A stretch of 64,000 nucleotides of DNA from Hydrogenophaga palleronii_A (GTDB taxonomy: Bacteria; Pseudomonadota; Gammaproteobacteria; Burkholderiales; Burkholderiaceae_C): the NCBI RefSeq assembly GCF_031457455.1, contig NZ_JAVDWU010000001.1, forward strand, positions 868,001 through 932,000, written 5' to 3'. The notes beneath the pieces were generated by a model. The model was not told the DNA's origin and did not search any database. It worked only from the letters and a program-made list of their open reading frames with translations. Within the stretch, counting starts at the first letter, position 1. Each line of letters starts with the position of its first letter. Positions 35,343 to 43,570 of this stretch are shown here, in pieces. Made by a program: the position numbers and the translations under genes.

Positions 35343-36013
35343 GAGGTAGGACGTTGGGATGGTGTGGCGGACCCACAGGCAGGGCCGGCAAGGTCCGCAG
35401 AAACCTGCAGGGCAAAGCCTTGTCGATGGTGAAAGTCGGGCTTGGCACCGGGGTGGCGCAATGCCCAGTAGCTCAATTGTTGATCCCTGGTTTCGATCAC
35501 GGCAGTCAGACCGAGATCCAGTGGCTGACCGGAAGCGTACGTGTGCAACGCCGACACGGGAAGCCAGGCCTCCAGCACAAGGACCTCAGGTGTGCAATGC
35601 CACGCCACAGAGGGTGGAGGAAGGCTCTTCGCAGCCGACGCAGACTCCGCAGCGGTGTCGCGAACACGCTCGGCACTGAAGCGGTAGCTGGCCCATTGGC
35701 CTGACGGCGAAAAATTGAATTCCTGGTAGGCGGCGCCGCGCTCTGCCACAAAAGCCTCAAAGCAGGTGTGCTGCCACAGACCATCGGCAGGCCCGGGTGA
35801 CGCCGGCTCAGGGATGAGCAATGCCGACAGGTCGCCCCGAACCTCATACCGAAGACGCCATCCCTCACCTGCAAACGTCACCGCGTGCTCGACCGACGCG
35901 GTGATCGCCAGCGAAATGCCGGCGGGTGCGGCTGGATGACAGATCAGCGGTTGTGGCGGTACCAGCCAGTGCGCAGCATGAAGGTGTTGGGGAGAAGTGG
36001 CGACGGGTTTCAC
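35339..36013 (-). CDS. DOMON-like domain protein
   Basis: A protein of 224 residues without a signal peptide. The central part, with RYEVRGDLSALLIPEP, GLWQHTCFEAFVA and YQEFNFSPSGQWASYRF, matches the DOMON-like carbohydrate-binding/beta-sandwich proteins that are widespread in proteobacteria and have no assigned function. The stop overlaps the start of the NamZ-like gene (ATGA), so they are probably transcribed together, which hints at a link with wall-sugar metabolism. Confidence 0.8.
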   Translation of the reverse strand: MKPVATSPQHLHAAHWLVPPQPLICHPAAPAGISLAITASVEHAVTFAGEGWRLRYEVRGDLSALLIPEPASPGPADGLWQHTCFEAFVAERGAAYQEFNFSPSGQWASYRFSAERVRDTAAESASAAKSLPPPSVAWHCTPEVLVLEAWLPVSALHTYASGQPLDLGLTAVIETRDQQLSYWALRHPGAKPDFHHRQGFALQVSADLAGPACGSATPSQRPTS

Positions 36014-36071
36014 AGCCCGCTATTCTGGCAGGCGCCTGCCGTGCAGAGCGCCCACTGAATGCTGCTGCACA

Positions 36072-36542
36072 TCACGGCTGGTAGCAGCGGCCGCTGGGGT
36101 CCACCACAATGCGGATCAATTGATTGCCGCCACCGCCCCAGTCGTTGCCGCCGGTGAAGGTCAGGCAGCCTTCGCCCCTGTAGAACGTGATCAGGCGGCG
36201 CGCATCGGTACCGAAATAGAGTGGAATCCAGCGTTTGCCGGTTTCGTGTGCGTGCATCGCGTCGGGAATGCCAATCAGGCGTTGAACGGGCAGTGCCTCC
36301 ATGCCAATCTGCAGTTGGGCGAAGCGGCTACCGGGCGCGGCGGTACCCACGATTTCACCTTCGAAGGAGCCGTCTCTGGATGGAACAATGCGGGTTTCAC
36401 CGGGCCCTACCGTGCCGGCGGTACTGGCTGCCCTGGGGCTGGATGCCGCGGGTTTGGCGGGTTCGTCCAACGAGACGGTGGCGCAGCCCGCCATCAGCGA
36501 AGTGGTGAAGATCAGCAAAGCGCAATGACGGATGGGAGACAT
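36072..36542 (-). CDS. Small BamE/SmpA-like lipoprotein
   Basis: A lipoprotein of 156 residues with signal peptide and lipobox MAGC (Cys 20), followed by a Pro/Ala/Ser linker. The globular part LQIGMEALPVQRLIGIPDAMHAHE...WIPLYFGTDARRL...YRGEGCLTFTG is a pattern common in Burkholderiales small lipoproteins related to the SmpA/OmlA fold. The ATG at 36542 is chosen because it opens the signal peptide and has AAGGAC upstream. The role is unknown. Confidence 0.75.
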   Translation of the reverse strand: MSPIRHCALLIFTTSLMAGCATVSLDEPAKPAASSPRAASTAGTVGPGETRIVPSRDGSFEGEIVGTAAPGSRFAQLQIGMEALPVQRLIGIPDAMHAHETGKRWIPLYFGTDARRLITFYRGEGCLTFTGGNDWGGGGNQLIRIVVDPSGRCYQP

Positions 36543-36703
36543 GCAGACAGGTCCTTGAATGGGATGTTGTACCAGCGGGGCGCTGACCCTGCTGATTCGG
36601 GGCCGCACTACGGCGACCCGGCAGGTTGAACCACCATTTTAGGGAGTGCGGAGGTGCGCGGCGCCCATACGCCACGCCGTGGAGGTAACAGTGTGCTGCG
36701 GTG

Positions 36704-38047
36704 TCAGGCAGGCAGATTCAGTGTTGGCGCCAGCGCCTGCATGGCATCGCTGCGGTCGCCGTCCAGGATCGCGGGATCGGGCAGCACCACCACAGGGGAG
36801 AAGCCGCCGCCTTCGGTGCGGAAGTTGGTGGTCTGCCCGGACCATGTTCGGGCGGCCAGCAATTGCACCTCACCCCGGAAGGTGTACGCACGCAGATCCA
36901 CTTTCAGCCGCCGGGTCTCATCGTCCACCCACACCAGCCGCTCACTGGGTGGTATCAAGGTCTGTGCCACATAGCTGCCTGCGAGGATGTCACCCCAGAC
37001 GCGTCGCGTCAGCTTGTCGCCCCGGTACGCGGCCCGGGCACCGAAACCGGCTGAGGGCTTGAAGAACAGCGTGCGCCGCTGCGCCCACAAGGCCTCGGCG
37101 TTCTCTGGTGTGACAAGCCGGGTTGCGGGCACAGCCTGCGCCAGCACCGCCAGCGTCGCCTGGTCCACTCCCCAGGACGCCAGCAATGCGGCGTCAGACA
37201 GCGTGATGAGGTTGCGTTTGTCTGCGTACAGCGCGTGGGTGCGCGGATGCGGGGTGAGCACCACGGCACCTGCCTGATAAGCGTGATTCAGGGCCAGGTG
37301 TTCCTTTGCCTCCAGGTAAAAATCGGTCAGGCGGTTGTAGACAAGATCCACCGACATGCCAGCGGGCAGGGCGGGGTGCCAGAGCGCGCCGTCGCGCCAT
37401 TGCAACTCGCCTGGATCGGCGATCACGGCGATCAAGCCGTGGGCGGCGAGCAAGCCTCTAGCCATCTCGAACTCCGGCGCCAGGTACTGCTGTGCCGGCG
37501 CGTCGTCCACGATCAGGATGTTGCGCAATGGGCGGTCCGTCAGCTGGGATCGCCATTCGGCTTCGAACATGGACACAAAGGTGTCGTCCTGTGGCTTGGG
37601 CGTTGCAGGCGTTTTGAAGAGACCGTCAAAGGCTTCGCAGCAGGCCCGGTGGGCTCGGGCCAGTGCGGCGTTGAGAATCGCGCCACCTGCGTTGCTGTTG
37701 ATCTCGATGAGCCTGGGGCCGTCGTCCGCCAGATGGAAGTCGTAACCCATGAACACGCCCGCAGGGCCCCAGTCCCTTTGCGCAATCGCCGGTGCCTGTG
37801 CAATGGCCAGCGCCTGCCATTCCGGCCGCGCGATCACGCGTTCGAGCGCCTGTACCGTTTGAGCGAGCTGCCGGCCGGTGCTGGCGTCGAGAAACACGGC
37901 GGTGGAAGAAAACAGGTGGGGGTGGCTCGTCGCCAGCTGGGCGACCAGTCCTTCAAGTGCCGGGTGGGTTTCCAGTTGCTCGCGCAGACGATCGGCTTGG
38001 AGCGTCTGGCACGCACAACCCAGGTTGAGTGCTTCGGCGAGGTTCAT
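36704..38047 (-). CDS. ATP-grasp-like protein of unknown function
   Basis: A protein of 447 residues. The second half shows ATP-grasp-like features: the nucleotide-binding strand RRTLFFKPSAGFGARAAYRG (about 310-330), VAQTLIPPSERLVW and KVDLRAYTFRGEVQLLAARTW. The first half has GVFMGYDFHLADDGPRLIEINSNAGG, the metal-binding ending usually found at the C-terminus of an ATP-grasp, which would suggest an unusual domain order. No precise family is recognised; a ligase such as an amino-acid or peptide ligase is possible. Its upstream region is shared with the divergent OlsB-like gene. Confidence 0.6.
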   Translation of the reverse strand: MNLAEALNLGCACQTLQADRLREQLETHPALEGLVAQLATSHPHLFSSTAVFLDASTGRQLAQTVQALERVIARPEWQALAIAQAPAIAQRDWGPAGVFMGYDFHLADDGPRLIEINSNAGGAILNAALARAHRACCEAFDGLFKTPATPKPQDDTFVSMFEAEWRSQLTDRPLRNILIVDDAPAQQYLAPEFEMARGLLAAHGLIAVIADPGELQWRDGALWHPALPAGMSVDLVYNRLTDFYLEAKEHLALNHAYQAGAVVLTPHPRTHALYADKRNLITLSDAALLASWGVDQATLAVLAQAVPATRLVTPENAEALWAQRRTLFFKPSAGFGARAAYRGDKLTRRVWGDILAGSYVAQTLIPPSERLVWVDDETRRLKVDLRAYTFRGEVQLLAARTWSGQTTNFRTEGGGFSPVVVLPDPAILDGDRSDAMQALAPTLNLPA

Positions 38048-38135
38048 GGTGTTGAGGTGCAGGCGACTGCTATGAAGGATGAAGAAAAATAATACTTCAA
38101 TGATATTTGAAAGATCTTTGATGGTGGGGGAAAGA

Positions 38136-38153
38136 TCGTCATCAAAACTTCAT
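38136..38153 (+). promoter_or_regulatory. Possible Pho box before the OlsB-like gene
   Basis: TCGTCATCAAAACTTCAT has two TCAT-ended repeats 11 bases apart with an A-rich centre, about 12 of 18 matches to the E. coli Pho box. No good -10 box is seen at the usual 10-11 bases downstream, so it is a weaker candidate than those before ppk1 and pstS. A leader of about 145 bases would follow. Confidence 0.35.
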
Positions 38154-38300
38154 CCAGATGCCATGCGTGGGTCATGCGCAATTCCCAGAATGCAGGTTCA
38201 TGAACAGACACACAAACCACACGGGACCATGGAGCGTCCTGTTTGCAAGGGATCCGATCATGAACCTGACCAAGAAGCAGAACGATATGGGAGACCGGCC

Positions 38301-39167
38301 ATGAAAGAGCTGCCGACCCCCACCCTGGACCTTTCGCCGTTGAAGATGCCTCGGCGGTGGACTTTTACCAAGCCCGCCTTTGGCGTTGCGGTTGAAATCC
38401 CTACCGCGGCCAAGCCATCGAAGACGACAGGTGGCATCGAAGTGTCATGGGCGCGGCATCAGGACGAGGTCCGCGAAGCCCAGCGCCTGCGCCACGACGT
38501 GTTCGCCGGGGAGATGGGCGCCATTCTCTCCAATGCCGTGCCGGGCCATGACGTTGATCTGTTTGATGATTTCTGCGAGCACCTGCTGGTGCGCGACAGC
38601 GACACCGGCGCGGTGATCGGCACCTACCGGGTGCTCACCCCCGCGCAGGCGCGGCGTGTGGGCAGCACCTACAGCGACACCGAATTCGACCTCACCCGCC
38701 TGCGGTTGATGCGTGAACGCATGGTCGAGCTGGGCCGCAGTTGTGTGCACGCCGATCATCGCCATGGCGGGGTGATCATGGCTTTGTGGGGGGCGCTGGC
38801 CGAATTCATGGTGCGCAACCAGCTTGACACCATGATCGGCTGCGCGAGCATCCCGATGAACTGCCAGGGCGCGCAGGGCCACGTCGGCGGTGGGCATGCA
38901 GCGGCCAGCATCTGGCGCCAGGTCAGGGAAAAGCACCTGGCCTCCATTGAGTTCCATGTGCGCCCGCGCCTTCCTTTGCCGATCGATCAGCTCGACGACA
39001 CGCTGGATGTGGAGCCACCCGCATTGATCAGGGGTTACCTGCGGCTGGGTGCCAAGGTGCTTGGCCCACCGGCGTGGGATCCGGATTTCAACGCTGCCGA
39101 TCTGCCGATGATGATGCGCATTGACGACCTGCCGCCGCGCTACCGCAAGCATTTCCTGGGGGCGTGA
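38301..39167 (+). CDS. OlsB-like GNAT N-acyltransferase (ornithine-lipid synthesis type)
   Basis: A protein of 288 residues of the OlsB/PlsC-partner acyltransferase family: RLRHDVFAGEMGAIL, DFCEHLLVRDSDTGAVIGTYRVL, ELGRSCVHADHRHGGVIMALWGALAEF and GCASIPM are typical. OlsB transfers a 3-hydroxyacyl group to ornithine, making lyso-ornithine lipid, a phosphorus-free membrane lipid. The ATG at 38301 gives the family's length; the long frame upstream has no similarity. The next gene starts inside its stop. No olsA-like acyltransferase is adjacent. A role in phosphate-limited growth is supported by the neighbourhood. Confidence 0.8.
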   Translation: MKELPTPTLDLSPLKMPRRWTFTKPAFGVAVEIPTAAKPSKTTGGIEVSWARHQDEVREAQRLRHDVFAGEMGAILSNAVPGHDVDLFDDFCEHLLVRDSDTGAVIGTYRVLTPAQARRVGSTYSDTEFDLTRLRLMRERMVELGRSCVHADHRHGGVIMALWGALAEFMVRNQLDTMIGCASIPMNCQGAQGHVGGGHAAASIWRQVREKHLASIEFHVRPRLPLPIDQLDDTLDVEPPALIRGYLRLGAKVLGPPAWDPDFNAADLPMMMRIDDLPPRYRKHFLGA

Positions 39168-40081
39168 TGAGAGCCGCGTTCGAAGCACTCGGCGGCTGGG
39201 GACTCAAAGCAGGCTTGCCGACCGGCTTCGACGACGCGGCCGAGGAAGACGACGCGAGCCAGGGGAGTGGCGAACGCGCACGGTACCGCGCGGTGTTCAT
39301 TTCTGACCTGCACCTGGGAACAGCGGGCTGCCAGGCCCATGCACTGCTCGACTTTCTCAAGCACCACCCCAGTCACACCCTGTATCTGGTCGGCGACATC
39401 ATCGACGGCTGGCAGCTCCGACGGAAATGGTTCTGGCCCCAGGCGCACAACGACGTGGTGCAGAAGCTACTGAGGCGCGCGCGCAAAGGGTGCAGGGTGG
39501 TGTTCGTGCCCGGCAACCACGACGAATTTGCGCGCCAGTTCCACGGACACAGTTTTGGTGGCATTGAAGTGATCAATGAGGCCGTGCACACCATGGCCGA
39601 CGGGCGCCGGCTGTGGGTGGTGCATGGCGACCACTTTGATGGTGTCATCCAGTGTGCGAAGTGGTTGGCCTATGTGGGCGACAACCTTTATGAGTTCACG
39701 CTGCGGCTGAACCGGCACCTCAACTCCATGCGCGCCCGCTTGGGGTTGCCCTACTGGTCGCTGTCGCAATACCTCAAACACAAGGTGAAAACGGCCGTGA
39801 ACTACGTGTCGGACTTCGAAGGCGCCGTCGCTGCCGAGGCACGCCGGCAGGGCTACCAAGGTGTGGTGTGCGGGCACATTCACCGGCCGGAAATGCGAAC
39901 CATCGAAGGCACGTTGTACTGCAACGATGGCGACTGGGTCGAGAGCCTGTCCGCGCTGGTGGAGCATCTCGATGGTCGGCTGGAACTGGTGCACTGGGCG
40001 CCATTGGCGGGCAGGCAATCTGGCGGGGGGATCCCGGTCGCTCGAGAAGTCGAGGTCCGGCGCACAGGTGAGCTGGTCTGA
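39167..40081 (+). CDS. LpxH-like calcineurin-type phosphoesterase
   Basis: A metallophosphoesterase of 304 residues. The metal motifs are FISDLHLG, LVGDIIDGW, VPGNHDEF, VVHGDHFDG and VCGHIHRPE. This set and spacing fit the UDP-2,3-diacylglucosamine diphosphatase family, in particular the longer LpxH-like branch that occurs besides true LpxH in Burkholderiales. The N-terminal 40 residues precede the catalytic fold. The start overlaps the stop of the OlsB-like gene by one base, so the two are translationally coupled, and a lipid substrate is likely. Confidence 0.85.
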   Translation: MRAAFEALGGWGLKAGLPTGFDDAAEEDDASQGSGERARYRAVFISDLHLGTAGCQAHALLDFLKHHPSHTLYLVGDIIDGWQLRRKWFWPQAHNDVVQKLLRRARKGCRVVFVPGNHDEFARQFHGHSFGGIEVINEAVHTMADGRRLWVVHGDHFDGVIQCAKWLAYVGDNLYEFTLRLNRHLNSMRARLGLPYWSLSQYLKHKVKTAVNYVSDFEGAVAAEARRQGYQGVVCGHIHRPEMRTIEGTLYCNDGDWVESLSALVEHLDGRLELVHWAPLAGRQSGGGIPVAREVEVRRTGELV

Positions 40082-40151
40082 ATCCGGGCGACCACGTTCT
40101 TTCGGGCAGGGCTTGCGCATCGGTGCCGACTCATCACCTGGTGCAACGAAA

Positions 40152-40169
40152 CTGTCACACAAACGTCAT
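40152..40169 (+). promoter_or_regulatory. Pho box before ppk1
   Basis: CTGTCACACAAACGTCAT: two GTCA-containing repeats 11 bases apart with an A-rich spacer, about 13 of 18 matches to the PhoB consensus. An AATAAT-type -10 box lies at about 40180-40185, the expected distance downstream, and the ppk1 start codon is about 90 bases further. PhoB-activated transcription of ppk1 is a reasonable reading. Confidence 0.65.
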
Positions 40170-40260
40170 TTCTCCGTTCAATAATGGCGGTTACCGTGTG
40201 TCTGTCTGGCAGGTTCTGCGGAGCCTGCCTGCCGCACCGCCCAACTTCACCCCGGTATTC

Positions 40261-42339
40261 ATGAGCGCGAGCAGCCCACAGACAAGAATTCCTTTCCTGG
40301 ACCGCGACCACAGCATCCTGGCCTTCAATGAACGGGTGATGGACTGGGCACGTCGCCCCGATGTTCCGTTGCTGGAACGGCTCCGCTACCTGAGCATCGT
40401 CTCAAGCAACCTCGACGAGTTCTTCGAGGTGCGCATGGCGCCCCACTTGAGCGCCCTCAAGGCCAATGAGCAACGGGGGCTCTACACCGCTCAGACGCAC
40501 CAGTTGATCGCCGACAAAATCCATCAGCTGGTCGCGCAGCAATACGCCATCTACAACGACGAGCTGCTGCCGCTACTGGAGAAGAAGGGCATCAAGCTTA
40601 TTTCCCACGGCGAACGCAACCCGCGCCAGCGCCGCTGGATCAAGGACTACTTCAGCCGGGAAGTGCAGCCCCTGCTGCTGCCGATTGGCCTCGACCCTTC
40701 GCACCCGTTTCCGCAGGTCGCCAACAAGTCGCTCAACTTCATCGTGCGCCTCACCGGCAAAGACGCCTTCGGCCGAGAGAATGAAATCGCCATCGTCAAG
40801 GTGCCACGCATCCTGCCGCGGTTCTTTCGCATGCCGCCGGTCAAGGGTTCGAAGCAGACGCATTTCGTGTCCATTTCCAGCCTGATCCGTTCCCATCTGG
40901 GCGACCTGTTTCCGGGCCGGCAGGTCACGGAGTTCTCGCAGTTCAGGGTCACCCGCCATTCCGATCTGGCGGTGGACGAAGAAGAGGTCAAGAACCTGCG
41001 CACCGCGCTGCGCAAAGGGCTGCAACAGCGCCACTACGGCGAGGCCTTGCGCCTTGAAGTCACCGCTGGCTGTTCGGAATACCTCTCCGGTTTCCTGCTG
41101 GCCCAGTTCGGCCTGCCAGAACAGGCCTTGTACCGCGTGCCCGGCCCGGTGAACCTGGTCCGGTTGAACCAGCTGATCGACCAAGTGGAGGCCCCTGCGC
41201 TGCGCTTTGAACGCTACAACGCCGGCTGGCCCGCTCAGCTCACACCGGGGCAGTCTTTCTTTGAGCGCTTGCAGCAAGGCGATGTGCTGATTCACCAGCC
41301 CTACGAGAGCTTTGACGCGGTGCTGGCCTTCCTGCGTGAAGCGGTCGAAGACCCTCAGGTGTTGGCCATCAAGCAGACCATTTACCGGGCCGGCGCGCGT
41401 TCCGAACTGATGAACCTGCTGCGCGAAGCCGTGCGACGTGGCAAGGAAGTGACCGCTGTGGTGGAGCTCAAGGCGCGGTTCGACGAAGAAGCCAACATCA
41501 ACTATGCGGAGCGACTGGAGTCAGTGGGTGCCCAGGTGGTCTACGGGGTGGTGGGTCTCAAGACCCACGCCAAGATGCTGCTGGTCACCCGGCGCGAAGA
41601 CGGTCAGCTGCGCCGCTACGCGCACATGTCCACCGGCAACTACAACGCGTCCACCGCCAAGCTCTACACCGATCTCAACTACCTCACGGCAGACGAGGCA
41701 CTCACGGCAGACCTTGATCAGATCTTCCTGCATCTGGCCAGCCAGAACCGTTTGCCGAAGCTCAACAAGGCCCTGATCGCACCCTTTCATCTGCACAAGG
41801 CCATGCTGGAAAAGGTCGATGCGGCTGCGGCTGCGGCGCGCGAAGGCAAAGAGGCTCGCATCATCCTCAAGATGAATGCGCTCACCGACGAACAGCTGTC
41901 GCGCGCGCTGGCGCAGGCCTCGCAGCAAGGGGTGAAGATCGACATCATCGTGCGCGGTGCCTGCATCCTGCCGGCGCAGGTGCCCGGCATCACCGACAAC
42001 GTGCAGGTGCGCTCCATCATCGGCCGGCTGCTCGAGCATTCCCGGGTGTTTTATTTCCGGGTCGACGGCACAGAAGAACTGTGGCTCTCAAGTGCCGACT
42101 GGATGAACCGCAACATGCTGCGCCGCCTGGAACTCGCCTGGCCCGTGACGGACGCCAGCCTGCGCAGCCGCATCATGGATGAATGCCTGTCGGCCAGCCT
42201 GCACGACAACAAGGACGCCTGGCTGCTGCAGCCTGATGGTCGCTACGTGCCCGCCAGCGCTCTCGGCCCAGGCAAGGGCCGCAGCGGCCAGCATTCCGCA
42301 CAGGCCGCGTTGATGGCCAGGTACGGCAGCAAGGGCTGA
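40261..42339 (+). CDS. ppk1: Polyphosphate kinase 1
   Basis: Makes polyphosphate from ATP. The protein is 692 residues, the usual size. The N-terminal domain begins with RDHSILAFNERVMDWA and SNLDEFFEVRMA. The central phospholipase-D-like domain includes IYRAGARSELMNLLREA, the catalytic His in YAHMSTGNYNASTAKLYTDL (about residue 458), and the last domain ends in ELWLSSADWMNRNMLRRLE. The ATG at 40261 fits the family start. It has a Pho box upstream and is followed at 15 bases by sixA. The opposing enzyme, ppx, is 5.5 kb downstream. Confidence 0.96.
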   Translation: MSASSPQTRIPFLDRDHSILAFNERVMDWARRPDVPLLERLRYLSIVSSNLDEFFEVRMAPHLSALKANEQRGLYTAQTHQLIADKIHQLVAQQYAIYNDELLPLLEKKGIKLISHGERNPRQRRWIKDYFSREVQPLLLPIGLDPSHPFPQVANKSLNFIVRLTGKDAFGRENEIAIVKVPRILPRFFRMPPVKGSKQTHFVSISSLIRSHLGDLFPGRQVTEFSQFRVTRHSDLAVDEEEVKNLRTALRKGLQQRHYGEALRLEVTAGCSEYLSGFLLAQFGLPEQALYRVPGPVNLVRLNQLIDQVEAPALRFERYNAGWPAQLTPGQSFFERLQQGDVLIHQPYESFDAVLAFLREAVEDPQVLAIKQTIYRAGARSELMNLLREAVRRGKEVTAVVELKARFDEEANINYAERLESVGAQVVYGVVGLKTHAKMLLVTRREDGQLRRYAHMSTGNYNASTAKLYTDLNYLTADEALTADLDQIFLHLASQNRLPKLNKALIAPFHLHKAMLEKVDAAAAAAREGKEARIILKMNALTDEQLSRALAQASQQGVKIDIIVRGACILPAQVPGITDNVQVRSIIGRLLEHSRVFYFRVDGTEELWLSSADWMNRNMLRRLELAWPVTDASLRSRIMDECLSASLHDNKDAWLLQPDGRYVPASALGPGKGRSGQHSAQAALMARYGSKG

Positions 42340-42353
42340 GCAGGAGCAACGAC

Positions 42354-42836
42354 GTGGATCTCATTCTCTGGCGCCATGCCGAAGCCCATGAGCATCCCGA
42401 CCTGTTGTTGGGTGCACCGGGCGATTCCAAGGACCTGGCGCGCCGGCTGACCTCGCGCGGTGAAAAGCAGGCCTCACGCATGGCCGCGTGGCTGGACCGG
42501 CAACTGCCTGAAGGCGCACGGGTGTTTTCCAGCCCGGCCACACGCTGTGAACAGACCGTGATGGCGCTCGATCGAAAGTTCAAGCTTCGTGACGAATTGC
42601 TGCCCGAGGGCGACCCCCTGGATCTGCTGGAACTCGTCCAGTGGCCAACGGGGAAGTCGCCGGTGGTGGTGGTGGGCCATCAACCCACCCTCGGGCGCGT
42701 GGTTGCCCGGTTGCTGGGCTTGGCCGAAGAAGACTGCTCGGTGAAGAAGGGCGCTTTGTGGTGGCTGCGCCATCGCGAACGCGGCAGCACAAGCCAGACC
42801 GTCGTGGTGACGGTACAGACGCCGGAGCTGCTTTAG
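42354..42836 (+). CDS. sixA: SixA-type phosphohistidine phosphatase
   Basis: A small histidine phosphatase of 160 residues. The catalytic RHA motif is in LILWRHAEAHE, and the second active-site His in VVGHQPTLGRVVA. SixA removes phosphate from histidine phosphotransfer domains or from the nitrogen phosphotransferase system protein NPr. The start is a GTG at 42354 with CAGGAG upstream. It lies 15 bases after ppk1, and this pairing is common in betaproteobacteria. An Hpt-containing hybrid kinase is encoded nearby and could be a target, which is speculative. Confidence 0.9.
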   Translation: MDLILWRHAEAHEHPDLLLGAPGDSKDLARRLTSRGEKQASRMAAWLDRQLPEGARVFSSPATRCEQTVMALDRKFKLRDELLPEGDPLDLLELVQWPTGKSPVVVVGHQPTLGRVVARLLGLAEEDCSVKKGALWWLRHRERGSTSQTVVVTVQTPELL

Positions 42837-42837
42837 A

Positions 42838-42866
42838 GCGACGCTGGGGAACGCGCCCAGCGTCGC
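42838..42866. terminator. Bidirectional hairpin between sixA and the H1-like gene
   Basis: Perfect 11-base arms GCGACGCTGGG (42838-42848) and CCCAGCGTCGC (42856-42866) around a 7-base loop, placed between two convergent genes. There is no T-run on either side, so termination would depend on stem strength or Rho. Confidence 0.6.
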
Positions 42867-42887
42867 AATGAACTCAAGCGAGTGTGC

Positions 42888-43391
42888 TCAGACTTGTGGG
42901 ACCGAAGGCTTGGTCGCTGCTACCGGCTTGACGGCGGGCTTGGTGGCTGCCTTCACCGCAGGTTTTGCAGCGGCTTTGGTTGCGGCTTTTGCTGCAGGTT
43001 TTTGAGCGGATTTGGCGGCTGCCTTGGCCGGGGTCTTGGTGGACACGGGCGCCTTCTTCACCGCTGCCTTGGCTGGCGCGGGCTTGCTCTTGGCAACTGG
43101 CTTGCTGGCAGCGGCAGGTTTGGCTGCCGGTTTTGCCTGCACGGGTGCAGCAGGGCGACCTGTTTTCAAAGTGGGCACCGCCGTCAGAGCCGCCTTCAGC
43201 GCACCGTCGTTCAATCCTGTGAGCAGCATCAAACCCGCACGCAGCAGTTCGCTTTTCTTGACGCTGGTGCCAAGTGCAATGGCGCGGGTCTTCAGGAGAT
43301 CGATGGCTGCAAACTCGGCCTTGGGGATGGTGAAACTGTCGCGAACGAGTTTGGGCTTCTTGCTGCTGGGCTTTGTATTCTGGCTGGCCAT
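42888..43391 (-). CDS. RHH-like N-terminus fused to Lys/Ala/Pro-rich histone H1-like tail
   Basis: A very basic protein of 167 residues. The first 65 residues contain RDSFTIPKAEFAAIDLLKTR and KKSELLRAGLMLLTGL, which look like a ribbon-helix-helix DNA-binding unit. The rest consists of irregular repeats of AAKPA, KPAAK and VKAATK, as in bacterial H1-like proteins. It probably binds DNA, perhaps as a nucleoid protein. The ATG at 43391 is chosen because the tail and RHH unit start right after it. A perfect 18-base palindrome lies 37 bases upstream and may be its own operator. Confidence 0.7.
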   Translation of the reverse strand: MASQNTKPSSKKPKLVRDSFTIPKAEFAAIDLLKTRAIALGTSVKKSELLRAGLMLLTGLNDGALKAALTAVPTLKTGRPAAPVQAKPAAKPAAASKPVAKSKPAPAKAAVKKAPVSTKTPAKAAAKSAQKPAAKAATKAAAKPAVKAATKPAVKPVAATKPSVPQV

Positions 43392-43427
43392 GAGGCACTC
43401 CGGGTGGTTTGAGATGGGCAATAGTGT

Positions 43428-43445
43428 AAACCGTATATACGGTTT
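43428..43445. promoter_or_regulatory. Perfect 18-base palindrome before the RHH/H1-like gene
   Basis: AAACCGTATATACGGTTT is fully self-complementary and would fall in the promoter of the minus-strand gene (a TACACT -10-like box lies just downstream on that strand). RHH proteins bind such palindromes as dimers, so autoregulation is a fair guess. Confidence 0.55.
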
Positions 43446-43570
43446 TTAACTGACTCCCGAAACATGTCACTGGTATGACAGCTACGTGACAAATACAGAT
43501 CGATGTCCCCCTGTAAGACGCCGGCCCGTTGAAGGACTGCACAGCCTTGCGCCTCACTCGCAGCGAAACA

